Assembly (NCBI GenBank): GCA_016871475.1
Contig: VHDG01000012.1
Span: 1 to 15,195 of the forward strand
DNA: 15,195 nucleotides
Reading direction: 5' to 3'
From: Verrucomicrobiota bacterium
GTDB taxonomy: Bacteria > Verrucomicrobiota > Verrucomicrobiia > Limisphaerales > UBA11320
A program made the translations under genes and the position numbers. Positions 6,092 through 14,072 of the stretch are shown here, in pieces. Numbering within the stretch: the stretch's first letter is position 1; each line of letters opens with the position of its first letter. The notes beneath the pieces were generated by a model. The model worked only from the letters and a program-made list of their open reading frames with translations. It had not been told where the DNA came from and did not search any database.

Positions 6092-7117
6092 TCAACGAGG
6101 CAGCTCACGCAGGCGGATCTGTCCCGCAGCGTCGCCCGTCGCCAACCAACGCCCATCCGAACTGATGCGCACCGCCTGAATCCAGTCTTTGCTCTCCTGC
6201 CATTCCCCCGACACGACATCGCTCGCGGGTGAGAGTTTGCGGACCACGCCCTCAGTGCTGCCCGAATACAAACCTTCCACGCCAGAACTGGCGCCCAGGC
6301 TCAGTACACTGCCCTCGTGCCGCCGAATGATCCGCACCATCCTCCCGATCGAAGGCTGCCATATCCTCACCGTCCGATCGTCCGCCCCACTCGCGCACAT
6401 CCAGGGCACCGAAGGCCCACTGCCCCCCTGCGGCGTGGAGAGCGTCACCAGGGTGTTCACCCGGTCGGTGTGATGGCTCAGGATTCGCTCCAGCTTCCCA
6501 TCCTTGGTGCCCCATACCCTCAAGGACCTGTCCTCACCGGCGGTCACAAGCCGATCGCCCCCTGGCGAAAAAGCCGCTGCCAACACAGGTCCAGTATGGC
6601 CTCTGAGGTCGATGAAACCTTCCGCCGGTTTCGCGGCGACATCCACCGCCCACAACCGGGCAGATCCATCGGCTGAGGTCACAACCATCACACCCCCGGA
6701 AGGATCAAACATCGCTGCCATCACGATGTCGTCAAATCCGCCGAGCGACGCGACACGCTTCCCCGATGGCCACTCCAGGATGGCAACGGCTCCTGTCGAT
6801 CCGGGCGTCCCGCCACCGACTGCCAACCATCGCCCTGCTGGATGAAACGCCACGCAGGAGCATCGTTTCAAACCGGGAGACAGGTCACCTAGCGAGGCGA
6901 AATCTGGAACGGCACGATGCATCAGCCGTGAGCCTGATGCTGCCAGCAAAGACTTGTTATCCGGAGCAAACGCGAGCGCCGAGATGGGGCTTCGCGGTGG
7001 AGAATCAGCTGCTCCTGAGAAAACAAGGAAACAGAACATGGCACACGCTGCAAACCACCGTGCGTAGGGCGGACCCTGGCATCGAGCCAAGGAAGGATGC
7101 GCAACACTCGGGAGCAT
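6092..7117 (-). CDS. Exported WD40 beta-propeller protein
   Basis: A 341-residue protein with an N-terminal export signal (WFAACAMFCFLVFSGAADS, about residues 21-39) followed by about seven WD40 blades. The clearest are LRGHTGPVLAAAFSPGGD ending LRVW (171-202), SHHTDRVNTL ending VRIW (214-253), RRHEGSVLSL ending VRKL (265-295) and a last blade QAVRISSDGRWLATGD ending IRLREL (314-339). WD40 propellers are protein-interaction platforms; no enzymatic residues are expected or seen. Its ATG shares a base with the stop of the upstream DUF1501 gene (TGATG), indicating translational coupling. It is the last gene of the block. In planctomycetes and verrucomicrobia, WD40 proteins commonly accompany DUF1501/DUF1549/DUF1553 genes, so it is probably the scaffold of the same periplasmic or surface complex (inference). 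Confidence 0.9.
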   Translation of the reverse strand: MLPSVAHPSLARCQGPPYARWFAACAMFCFLVFSGAADSPPRSPISALAFAPDNKSLLAASGSRLMHRAVPDFASLGDLSPGLKRCSCVAFHPAGRWLAVGGGTPGSTGAVAILEWPSGKRVASLGGFDDIVMAAMFDPSGGVMVVTSADGSARLWAVDVAAKPAEGFIDLRGHTGPVLAAAFSPGGDRLVTAGEDRSLRVWGTKDGKLERILSHHTDRVNTLVTLSTPQGGSGPSVPWMCASGADDRTVRIWQPSIGRMVRIIRRHEGSVLSLGASSGVEGLYSGSTEGVVRKLSPASDVVSGEWQESKDWIQAVRISSDGRWLATGDAAGQIRLRELPR

Positions 7118-8445
7118 CAGGTGAGTTCGGAAATGAAGTTGCCCACGGCCTGGATCTTCACAGGTCGGCCCGAGGGAGTAATGACTTCCTCTTGAGGCGA
7201 TATGCCGAGGAGCGTCAGAAGCGTGCAGGACAAATCTTCGGGACTGACAGGGCGTTCCACCGGAGTCTCCCCGAAGGAGTTCGTAGCACCGATCACTCTC
7301 CCCCCTTGCACACCACCTCCAGCCAACAGCACCGTCCCGGCACGGGGCCAGTGATCCCGTCCACCCAAAGCGTTCAGTTTGGGTGTCCGACCAAATTCAC
7401 CCATCAAAACCACCAGGGTGGATTCCAGCAGTCCCCGCTCCGCCAGATCGGTGATCAGCCCCGCGCAGGCTCGATCCAATGCTGGAAGCTTGCCACTGCC
7501 CGGAAACCGGGAGTCAGGCAGTTCGCGGGCAATATTCTGGTGAGTATCCCAGCCCACATCGACCACAGTGACGAATCGCGAGCCAGCCTCCACCAAACGC
7601 CGTGCGAGAAGACACCCCTTGCCAATCCGGCTCTGCCCATATCGTTGAACCGTTTGAGGCTTCTCCGCATCGAGATCGAATGCAGCCCGGGCATCCTTCG
7701 ATGCCAGCAGGCGTGCCGCCTGGTCGTAGAATGCATCGCGGCCAAACCTCGCCGTGCTCTGCTCCAGGGAGCGGTTAAACGAGTCCATCTTTTGGAGCAT
7801 CTCCATCCGGCGTTCTCCCCGCTTCAGGGTAATCCCGACGGGAGGATGCAGGTCCGTGATGCGGCCAGGGTCTTGGCCTGTGTTGAAGGCCGACCAACCG
7901 GAAGGCAGAAAGCCAGGCTTCGCCGCACCGGACAATCCACCCACAGCATCGCTAGGAATCGCAACGTAGGGCGGCATCGCCCGCTCAGTCCCCGCACCGC
8001 GCGCAATCCAGCTGCCCAGACTGGGATGCTCAATCGAGGGATTGGGTCTATGTCCCGTCAGGAGGAAGCGGGCTCCGGTGTCATGATTGCCGAGCTCATG
8101 GGTGAGGGAACGGATCAAAGACACCTTGTCCATGACCCCGGCGATGCGTGGCAGATGTTCGCAAATCCTGACTCCTGGAACCTTCGTCGATATCGATGAG
8201 AACGGGCTGCGAATCTCCCGCGGCGCATCCGGTTTCATGTCGAACATGTCGAGGTGACTCGGCCCTCCATCCAACCAGATCAGAATGCATGAGGAAGCTT
8301 TCCGGGTGGTGGGATTGGCCTGAGATCGTAGCCGAAACGCGTCCGACAGGCTCAGTCCAAAGGCCGACAGAACCCCGAGGTGAAGAAAGGCCCGGCGGTT
8401 CACGCCATCACACCGTTCCAGGCCGGAGACACGTAGGTTTTTCAT
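7117..8445 (-). CDS. DUF1501 family protein, Tat-exported
   Basis: A 442-residue protein of the DUF1501 family, which belongs structurally to the alkaline phosphatase/sulfatase-like group; its reaction is not established. The twin-arginine signal NRRAFLHLGVLSAFGLSLSDAF (about residues 16-37) points to export of a folded protein. Family motifs follow: ILIWLDGGPSHLDMFDMKP (54-72), SLTHELGNHDTGARFLLTGH (113-132), HPSLGSWIARG (140-150), GWDTHQNI, and near the end VVLMGEFGRTPKLN with GGRDHWP. His/Asp residues in these blocks are those expected to bind metal. I chose the ATG at 8445, 4 nt after the DUF1549/1553 stop; a GTG at 8472 would overlap that gene by 23 nt. Its own stop overlaps the WD40 start by one base. 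Pairing with a DUF1549/DUF1553 gene is the standard arrangement in these phyla. Confidence 0.94.
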   Translation of the reverse strand: MKNLRVSGLERCDGVNRRAFLHLGVLSAFGLSLSDAFRLRSQANPTTRKASSCILIWLDGGPSHLDMFDMKPDAPREIRSPFSSISTKVPGVRICEHLPRIAGVMDKVSLIRSLTHELGNHDTGARFLLTGHRPNPSIEHPSLGSWIARGAGTERAMPPYVAIPSDAVGGLSGAAKPGFLPSGWSAFNTGQDPGRITDLHPPVGITLKRGERRMEMLQKMDSFNRSLEQSTARFGRDAFYDQAARLLASKDARAAFDLDAEKPQTVQRYGQSRIGKGCLLARRLVEAGSRFVTVVDVGWDTHQNIARELPDSRFPGSGKLPALDRACAGLITDLAERGLLESTLVVLMGEFGRTPKLNALGGRDHWPRAGTVLLAGGGVQGGRVIGATNSFGETPVERPVSPEDLSCTLLTLLGISPQEEVITPSGRPVKIQAVGNFISELT

Positions 8446-8449
8446 TTCG

Positions 8450-10591
8450 TCAGTGATTGAATCCAAACTCACGGGAGTTCAGCAAGGTCCACAGCAAATC
8501 TTCCAGCCCCTCCACTCTTGAGTCAGCAGACTCAACAAGTGACGTCCAATGATTCAGTTCTTCGACAAGAGGCTTCCGGACCAGAGTTCTCAGATATAAT
8601 TCCTCGATGCTGCTGCGGAGCGCCATTGGGGTCTGAGCCTCCAGCCCCCGTACCCCATGCGAGAGCTTCTCGTTGATGGTGGAGCCGTTGATGAGATGAA
8701 GCGCCTGTGCAAGTCCGCCGCCTCCTCCAGCACCCCCCTCGCATGACTGTTCCCGCCGACATCGACCCAGCGCATCCAGAGCCGTTGATGCCACCTGCGG
8801 AGTGGCAAGCTGCACAGCACGGGTTCCCTCGGGTTGGCCGGGAAAGTTATCCGGCTGCCCTGTGACCTGGGCAATCATGTCCACGAAAACCTGTGCCGAA
8901 AGAGCTTTGACCTGGCCTTTCGCATGGATCCTCTCCACTCCCGCGACCTGATTCGAATCGCGAGAAGAACGTTGGTAGGCTTCAGATGTAACGATCACAC
9001 GAATCAGCTTCCGAAGGTCCATTCCATCCCTCACGCACAACTCTCCCAACGCGTTCAGGAGGGCGGGATGCGAGGCAGGGTTGGAAGGCCTCAGATCATC
9101 CACAGGCTCCACAAGCCCCCGGCCCATGAGATGCTTCCAAACTCGATTCACGAACGAATGAACGAACTGTCGGTTCGCAGGCGAAGCAAGCCACTGTGCG
9201 AGTTCCTGCCGGCGCCCCCTGCCGACCTCCCCAGCCTGACGGTCCTCACCGAGCGGCCGGGGCTCCGCAGGCTTCCCCGTCTTCGGGTGATCCACCTCCC
9301 CCCGCTCAGAATCTCCGAGCGAGCCCCCATCCTTTGTGATCCTCGAGAAGTAAGCCGCAAACTGATGGTAATCATCCTGGGTCCATCGATCCGTCGGATG
9401 CGCGTGGCATCGTGCGCACGCGATTTGAGAGCTCAGGAATATTCTGCCGATGTGTTCGGACAGATCGCGCGGGTCGCTGTCGAGGAAGAGAAAATGTGCC
9501 GGAGGATTGTCGGAGGGTTTGCCGGTCGCGGTCAGCAGTTGATTCACCAGCGAGTTAAACGACGTTCGATCCTTGATCCGGGATCGCAGCCATGCATGGA
9601 ACATCCGAGGGGCTTCCGGACCTCCTCCCTTGCCACTGACCAGGAACTGATCTGCGAGTCGCATCGCCCAGAGATCGTTGAACTCCTCGCTCTCCAGCAA
9701 ACGGTCGATCTTTTCCTGGCGCTTCTCCCTGCCGGGCGGAGCAGACAGGAAACGCTGTGCAACAAGGGGTGCTGGCAACAAACCCGTAAGGTCGAGATAA
9801 ACACGACGAAGGAATTCCCCGTCGGATGCGAGCCCGGTCAAGGGAGCTCGAACGCGCGCCATCGTCTCAGACATGAGCTGATCGATGGGATGTGTGAAAG
9901 CCGCCTCCGACGATGAAGCGGGGGTGGAGGCGAAGGGAACGAGGATGCGAACGGCAGTCGCATGCCCGCCAAATCGCACCATGATACTGGAAACACCGGA
10001 GCCTTGCGCCCGAAGCTTCCCCGCCTTGTCCACCATCGCGACTGCTTCATCATTCGACTGGTATGAGGCAAGGTGAGTGACTTCTCTTTCGCTATCATCA
10101 GAAAACCGTGCCTTGACGCGGATCGAGGAGGGTGGGCTTTCCCTCGAGAGCACCAGGACCTCAGGTTCAACAAACAGACCCTTCACCGACTGTTGGGGGT
10201 CGCCAAAGGGTGCCCCTCTTGAAATCCATTCACGTAAGAGCCGATACCCATCGCTGGAAAACAGCAACCGCCTTCCCCCTTCATGCTCGGTGCGCAAGGA
10301 AGCTTTGCGGAGGATCAGACTTTCATCCGGCGACTCAAGATCGACCCGCCGACCGAGGAGTTCACGAGTGATGCGGAGGTGATCCTCTTCAGCGTCATAT
10401 CCCAACAGGCTGAGACGAAACCCACCCTGCCCTACAAACGCTCCGTGGCAGGCCCCCGCGTTGCACCCGGCGTGGGTGAGGATGGGAAGAATATCGGTGC
10501 GAAAGGAAAACCTACTTTCCGTGGACCTGACAGCCAGGGAACTCCCGAGCAAAAGTGAGACAGCGAAAAGAATGGCTCGGTTATTTCGCAT
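8450..10591 (-). CDS. PSCyt1-like / Big_2 / DUF1549 / DUF1553 exported protein
   Basis: A 713-residue exported protein built from modules. They are a signal peptide (residues 1-20), a cytochrome-like N-terminal module with CNAGACH (Cys43, Cys48, His49; a CX4CH rather than CX2CH haem-type motif), and a Big_2-type Ig-like domain (about 143-220). DUF1549 follows (about 235-420), with LRRVYLDLTGLLP and the conserved CARCHAHP (Cys392, Cys395, His396), then DUF1553 (about 460-710), with FVHSFVNRVWKHLMGRGLVEP and ALHLINGSTINEKL. The CX2CH in DUF1549 could bind haem or metal; the family's reaction is not established. A start at 10591 (MRNNRAILF) is favoured: an AAGG lies 6 nt upstream, the signal peptide begins directly, and it overlaps the stop of the preceding gene by 11 nt, implying translational coupling. 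It is followed after 4 nt by DUF1501. Confidence 0.94.
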   Translation of the reverse strand: MRNNRAILFAVSLLLGSSLAVRSTESRFSFRTDILPILTHAGCNAGACHGAFVGQGGFRLSLLGYDAEEDHLRITRELLGRRVDLESPDESLILRKASLRTEHEGGRRLLFSSDGYRLLREWISRGAPFGDPQQSVKGLFVEPEVLVLSRESPPSSIRVKARFSDDSEREVTHLASYQSNDEAVAMVDKAGKLRAQGSGVSSIMVRFGGHATAVRILVPFASTPASSSEAAFTHPIDQLMSETMARVRAPLTGLASDGEFLRRVYLDLTGLLPAPLVAQRFLSAPPGREKRQEKIDRLLESEEFNDLWAMRLADQFLVSGKGGGPEAPRMFHAWLRSRIKDRTSFNSLVNQLLTATGKPSDNPPAHFLFLDSDPRDLSEHIGRIFLSSQIACARCHAHPTDRWTQDDYHQFAAYFSRITKDGGSLGDSERGEVDHPKTGKPAEPRPLGEDRQAGEVGRGRRQELAQWLASPANRQFVHSFVNRVWKHLMGRGLVEPVDDLRPSNPASHPALLNALGELCVRDGMDLRKLIRVIVTSEAYQRSSRDSNQVAGVERIHAKGQVKALSAQVFVDMIAQVTGQPDNFPGQPEGTRAVQLATPQVASTALDALGRCRREQSCEGGAGGGGGLAQALHLINGSTINEKLSHGVRGLEAQTPMALRSSIEELYLRTLVRKPLVEELNHWTSLVESADSRVEGLEDLLWTLLNSREFGFNH

Positions 10592-11534
10592 CCGGAGCCT
10601 TGATCGGCTTGGAGTCCAACCGTTGGAGGAAGGCCTTTCCGGCCTCGCGAGCGTAAGACGTCCCATAGCGATCGTTGAAGTGCAGAACCCGCACCCAGGC
10701 GTCGCGAGCTTGCTTGGCCAGATCCTCGCTAACCTTGCTCCTGGCTTCCATCTGCTTCAGCAGGAGATCCACAGTGGGAGCGTCGTTGGTGGGGCGGAGG
10801 ATTTGACGAATCAGATTGTTGAGTTCGCCATCGGTGGGAACAGCACCTGGGAAAGCCTCCTTGGGCTTGTTGGATTCGCCTCCCGCCATCGATTCCCGCC
10901 GGGCTCGACCGCCACCTGACCTCGCGGATTGACGTTCCACCAAATCCGTCGCTGCTGGCGGGGAGGCATCACCAATGATTCGCGCCATCGCACCGATCAC
11001 ACCCGGGCCGTCCGCGATCCCTGGCTGCACCAAGGCGAAGTTGGTGGCGACGATCCCATTGGTGACGACGAGGATGGTCATCATGCATTCCTTATTGAGC
11101 CCGTAGTTCCCCGGCCCTTCGATGCCATCAGGCGACAAGCTGAGGCTTGAATAGAGTTTCAGAGAGCCCGAGGCGGCCTTGGTTCTCTGTTCTCCGGACA
11201 AGCGATCCTGAGCAAGGAACACCACCTCGCTTACGAGCTTGTCCTTCTTCTCGAACGCATACTGATCCACCGCCCTGAGAAGCGGGATCAACGATCGTTC
11301 AACCGTGTGAACAAACACCAACGTGAGCGGCTTGACTGAAGGAGGAGAGACCAGATCCCGGGCTTCCCCAACTGTGCCAGCACCCGCGATGGCGATGGTC
11401 TTGAATGGCGTAGCGGGCTCGCCTGGCTGCGGCCCGGAAAAAACCGGATCCGCCGCAAGCAGCAAGGAGGAGGAAAGGCAGAGAGACCCGGCGAGCGTCA
11501 GAGCGAGGCGGTCCATATACATTGACCTATACAT
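10581..11534 (-). CDS. Exported thioredoxin-fold-like protein without catalytic cysteines
   Basis: 317 residues. A signal peptide (ALTLAGSLCLSSSLLLAADP) is followed by a redoxin-like domain (about 35-190) with the opening GPQPGEPATPFKTIAIAG, a beta strand TLVFVH (71-76), a central VVFLAQD, and the block GIEGPGNYGLNKECMMTILVVTNGIVATNFALVQPG (137-172). This pattern resembles a planctomycete/verrucomicrobial group of AhpC/TSA-like secreted proteins. Where thioredoxins carry CxxC after the first strand, this protein reads HTVERSL, so redox activity is unlikely. A polar linker (190-232) leads to a helical C-terminal domain (233-308). The start at 11534 has a strong Shine-Dalgarno (GGGAGGGA, 7 nt spacing). 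It begins the tight block, overlapping the DUF1549/1553 gene by 11 nt. The fold assignment is by pattern recognition only. Confidence 0.8.
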   Translation of the reverse strand: MYRSMYMDRLALTLAGSLCLSSSLLLAADPVFSGPQPGEPATPFKTIAIAGAGTVGEARDLVSPPSVKPLTLVFVHTVERSLIPLLRAVDQYAFEKKDKLVSEVVFLAQDRLSGEQRTKAASGSLKLYSSLSLSPDGIEGPGNYGLNKECMMTILVVTNGIVATNFALVQPGIADGPGVIGAMARIIGDASPPAATDLVERQSARSGGGRARRESMAGGESNKPKEAFPGAVPTDGELNNLIRQILRPTNDAPTVDLLLKQMEARSKVSEDLAKQARDAWVRVLHFNDRYGTSYAREAGKAFLQRLDSKPIKAPDAK

Positions 11535-11590
11535 CCTGAGATCCCTCCCGTCACCTGCTGAATCCGTTTCTCCCCGCCCAGGCCGAAGCC

Positions 11591-12931
11591 TTACGGAACG
11601 CCAGCCCGGGTTCGAATGAACTGAACCGGCACCTCCCTCGTTGACCGCATCATTTTCACGTTTCCCTCGTGAAGCCCCCCTTCGAGCGATGGGACGAAGA
11701 TCTCCAGGAGCCGGATGTCGCCCGGCCCGTGACGATGCCAATGCAGGAGATCGGCGGAAGATTCGGTGATGAAGGTGACGTCCGTGGCACCCGCTCTCCG
11801 ACGCGATTCGACCATGAGAAACTCGTTGTCAGAATCGGAGGCTCTCAAGAGCCAAGCCCTTGGGAGTCCCGCACGGCTGGCATGGAGCGGAGGAAGATCA
11901 AATGCGTATTCCTCGAAGTTCGAAAGCCGATCGCCGTCGGGATCCGCATCCCGAAGTGTGTCAGCCGGAGAAGCATCCCGTCTGAAGCAGCGTTTGACCC
12001 ATTCCTCATAGCTTCCACACGAGGTATCGAGATCGACATCCCACGGCTCACTGCCTGAAGCCAGGACCTCAACAGGAGTGCTGCCATCGAAGTCACCCCG
12101 ACAGATTGATTGGCCGCCCGTTCCATTCCCTGGGTTGGTGCCCGTATCGGCCCAGTAAAGCTTTCGTGCGGGAATATCCAGCGCGAGGCCGTGAGGTGTG
12201 TCCAGATGGGTGTAGAGAGTTTGGACCGCTGGATGCGACAAAGGAATAGGCACGGAGCCGAAGGCTGACAGAGGACATCGATGCACCTTCTTGTCGTCAC
12301 GATTGATCCAGTAGAGCATCTGTCCTTCGGAATCCACCTTCACCCCTCGCGTATTGTTGTTGCCGGTTAGAAGGATTTGGCGATCAGACCCGTCGAGCTT
12401 GGATCGATAGATGGAGCCCCCGCTGAAATCGCCCCAATAGACCCAGCCCGTCTGGCGATCGACATCCATGAAATAGGGGCCGGAAGGTGCGGCATTGGTG
12501 ACTGAAGGGACCATCGTCTTCAAGTCGATGGCATAATTCTGGATGGAACGGCGGGTTTGATCGCACCAGTAAAGATCGTTGCGGGACTTGTCGAGCCAGA
12601 CATCTGCGGGAAACGAGTTTCCACCCGGTACGGTGTAAAGTATTTCGGAATTCGAGCCATCGAACCTGGCGCGGAGAAGGCGGTCTGCGCCGTTGTCCGC
12701 CCAATAAATGTAATTCCGACCTGCGTGAACTGTAATGCCACGGATGTTCGAGCCTGGTGTGGACACAGCCCCGGACAACGAAACGGTCTGGAGCCCGGAG
12801 CCATCGAAATTCATGCGTTTGATCTGGCTCGCGCCTCGGTCTGTCCAAAAAACGCCGCCTGCGGAACCCCCCAGCGGGCAGATCACGATGCATGCGAGGA
12901 TGCATATGGCGAAGAAAGTCTTGGAGAGCAT
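11591..12931 (-). CDS. Exported YWTD (LDL-receptor class B) beta-propeller protein
   Basis: A 446-residue secreted protein. After the signal peptide (LSKTFFAICILACIVICPLGGSAG) comes a six-bladed propeller marked by YWTD-type strands: VFWTD (27-31), YIYWAD (74-79), DLYWCD (119-124), WVYWGD (163-168), MLYWIN (205-210) and KLYWAD (257-262). 'FDGS/LDGS' turns precede or follow most blades. A cysteine-bearing segment follows, then an EF-hand/TSP3-like DADPDGDRLSNFEEYAFDLPP (328-348), typical of verrucomicrobial extracellular proteins. The protein ends in a C-terminal beta-rich domain (about 355-446). YWTD propellers bind other proteins or glycans; no catalytic motif is evident. The ATG at 12931 starts directly at the signal peptide and lies 6 nt below a TATAGG box, with no Shine-Dalgarno. 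Its stop is 56 nt upstream of the thioredoxin-like gene, on the same strand, so it may lead the operon. Confidence 0.9.
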   Translation of the reverse strand: MLSKTFFAICILACIVICPLGGSAGGVFWTDRGASQIKRMNFDGSGLQTVSLSGAVSTPGSNIRGITVHAGRNYIYWADNGADRLLRARFDGSNSEILYTVPGGNSFPADVWLDKSRNDLYWCDQTRRSIQNYAIDLKTMVPSVTNAAPSGPYFMDVDRQTGWVYWGDFSGGSIYRSKLDGSDRQILLTGNNNTRGVKVDSEGQMLYWINRDDKKVHRCPLSAFGSVPIPLSHPAVQTLYTHLDTPHGLALDIPARKLYWADTGTNPGNGTGGQSICRGDFDGSTPVEVLASGSEPWDVDLDTSCGSYEEWVKRCFRRDASPADTLRDADPDGDRLSNFEEYAFDLPPLHASRAGLPRAWLLRASDSDNEFLMVESRRRAGATDVTFITESSADLLHWHRHGPGDIRLLEIFVPSLEGGLHEGNVKMMRSTREVPVQFIRTRAGVP

Positions 12932-13473
12932 TGAATGCCTATAACCCAACCTCGAAGGTGGGTCCAGCCTGCGTTGGGCCCAGGAGGGATGTGATGGCTT
13001 GATCAGGACCCGTCGGAGCTTGGAGATCCGAATGTGTCCGAAAAACGACCATATCCATCCCACGCCTTTCCGAGGCTGAAGCAGGCAGAACGGGGAGCGG
13101 GGATCCTGCTGTTCGAGAAGGGCGCGATTGGGAGGGTTGGCCATGGATCCCATTCCGGTCGCTCTGCAACAATCCGCTGTTGATCACAACCAGCATCCCA
13201 CTCAATCATGCAGGGCATCCGTAAACGCACCCGCAGTGCGATCCAGCAAACCTGTTCATCCATCAATGAAACTCACTCTTGCAGTCCTGCTCCTGCAGTG
13301 CACTGGCGTCCTTAAGCAGGCCGCAACGAGTGATATCGCCAGGAACCAGTTTCGAGGATCCAAAGGCTCCGGCGTGGCCGACCTCTCTGGAGGAAGCCTC
13401 ACCTGCAAGCGTGACAAGCCCTGGGGGTTGCATATCGGAAAAGCAAACACGCGGAAGAATACTGTCTAACACC
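12932..13473. other. Long gap between the divergent YWTD and globin genes
   Basis: This 542-bp gap separates divergent genes. The YWTD promoter candidate sits at its left end. Open frames here are short, with unconvincing composition. The best is a plus-strand frame from the ATG at 13266 to 13469 (67 residues, MKLTLAVLLLQCTGVLKQAA...), which has a signal-peptide-like start but no ribosome site and no recognisable mature part, so I do not call it a gene. No clear promoter or operator for the globin gene was found, and I see no RNA gene. Confidence 0.5.
12938..12966 (-). promoter_or_regulatory. Candidate promoter of the YWTD gene/operon
   Basis: On the minus strand TGGACC (12966-12961), a 17-nt spacer and TATAGG (12943-12938) precede the ATG at 12931 by 6 nt, so transcription would begin at the start codon itself. 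A 7-bp dyad (GGGTCCA 12960-12966 with TGGGCCC 12975-12981, one G-T pair) overlaps the -35 and could be an operator. The -35 is weak; inference only. Confidence 0.38.
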
Positions 13474-13899
13474 ATGAGCCTTCACGATTCAGCGACGCTG
13501 TCGGTTCCGAGCCTTTACGATCGACTGGGCGGCCACGAGGGAATCCTGGCGTTGATCCAGCCGTTTTACGCAGACCTACGCCAGCACGCCATTCTGGGCC
13601 CCATCTTCAACGCACGGATCCAGGATTGGCCGGCGCACCTGGCCAAGATCACAGAATTCTGGGCCCGCCAGACGGGTGGGCCTTCACGGTACGGCGGTGG
13701 ATTCGGCGCAGCGCATCTTCGCCTCGGCATTGGGCCTGAACACTTTGATCATTGGCTGTCCTTGTGGGCGTTCAACTGCAGGAGACAACTGCCTCCCCGG
13801 GAAGCAGATGAGATGCGCGTGCTGGCCGAACTGTTCGGCGAAAGGCTGCGGAGCCTGGTTACGAATCGCGGCTGGACCAGCTTCGGACTGCCCCAATAA
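13474..13899 (+). CDS. Truncated haemoglobin (2/2 globin), probably group III
   Basis: A 141-residue single-domain truncated globin; such proteins bind O2 or NO at a haem and are usually linked to NO detoxification or redox sensing. Visible features are SLYDRLGGHEGILALIQPFYADLRQHAILGPIF (A-B-C helices), DWPAHLAKITEFWARQTGG (E helix region), AAHLRLGI with the probable proximal haem-ligand His (F8), then EHFDHWLSLWAFNCR (G helix), and a final H helix. The DWPAHLAKITEFW and HFDxWL blocks favour group III. The ATG at 13474 is chosen because the homologous region starts there; the frame is open further upstream, but that stretch has no globin similarity. No clear Shine-Dalgarno is present. It stands alone, converging on the minus-strand Ig/InlB-repeat gene; context says nothing about its role. 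Confidence 0.92.
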   Translation: MSLHDSATLSVPSLYDRLGGHEGILALIQPFYADLRQHAILGPIFNARIQDWPAHLAKITEFWARQTGGPSRYGGGFGAAHLRLGIGPEHFDHWLSLWAFNCRRQLPPREADEMRVLAELFGERLRSLVTNRGWTSFGLPQ

Positions 13900-14072
13900 C
13901 AATGTCCGTGATCGCGCATGTGTCGTGGTGAAGCTATCCGGGCCCGATGCAGCTTCATTCACCACAGCTGCGGCGCCGCCGGTCTGCACCTGAAACCTTC
14001 AAGATGGCTCGGGCTCATAACGCCCCCATCCACATCCGGCCTCCGAGCAGAGAGGTGGCGGATAAACTCTGG

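Noticed and set aside
5104..6165. 353-residue open frame on the plus strand
   Set aside because: Antisense to the rhodanese half of the fusion and then running through the repeat-rich gap, where it translates simple repeats (LLVPGSGSWFLVLGC).
6766..8199. 477-residue open frame on the plus strand
   Set aside because: It lies antisense to the WD40 and DUF1501 genes, whose proteins show clear family motifs. Its composition (many Arg, Pro, Ser, Gln; no domain) is that of a GC-rich shadow frame.
8834..9916. 360-residue open frame on the plus strand
   Set aside because: Antisense to the DUF1549/DUF1553 coding region; no recognisable domain and no plausible ribosome site.
13266..13469. Possible small secreted protein (MKLTLAVLLLQCTG...)
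   Set aside because: Signal-like start only; LLQC is not a proper lipobox, there is no ribosome site, and the rest has no coding character. Described with the intergenic region instead.
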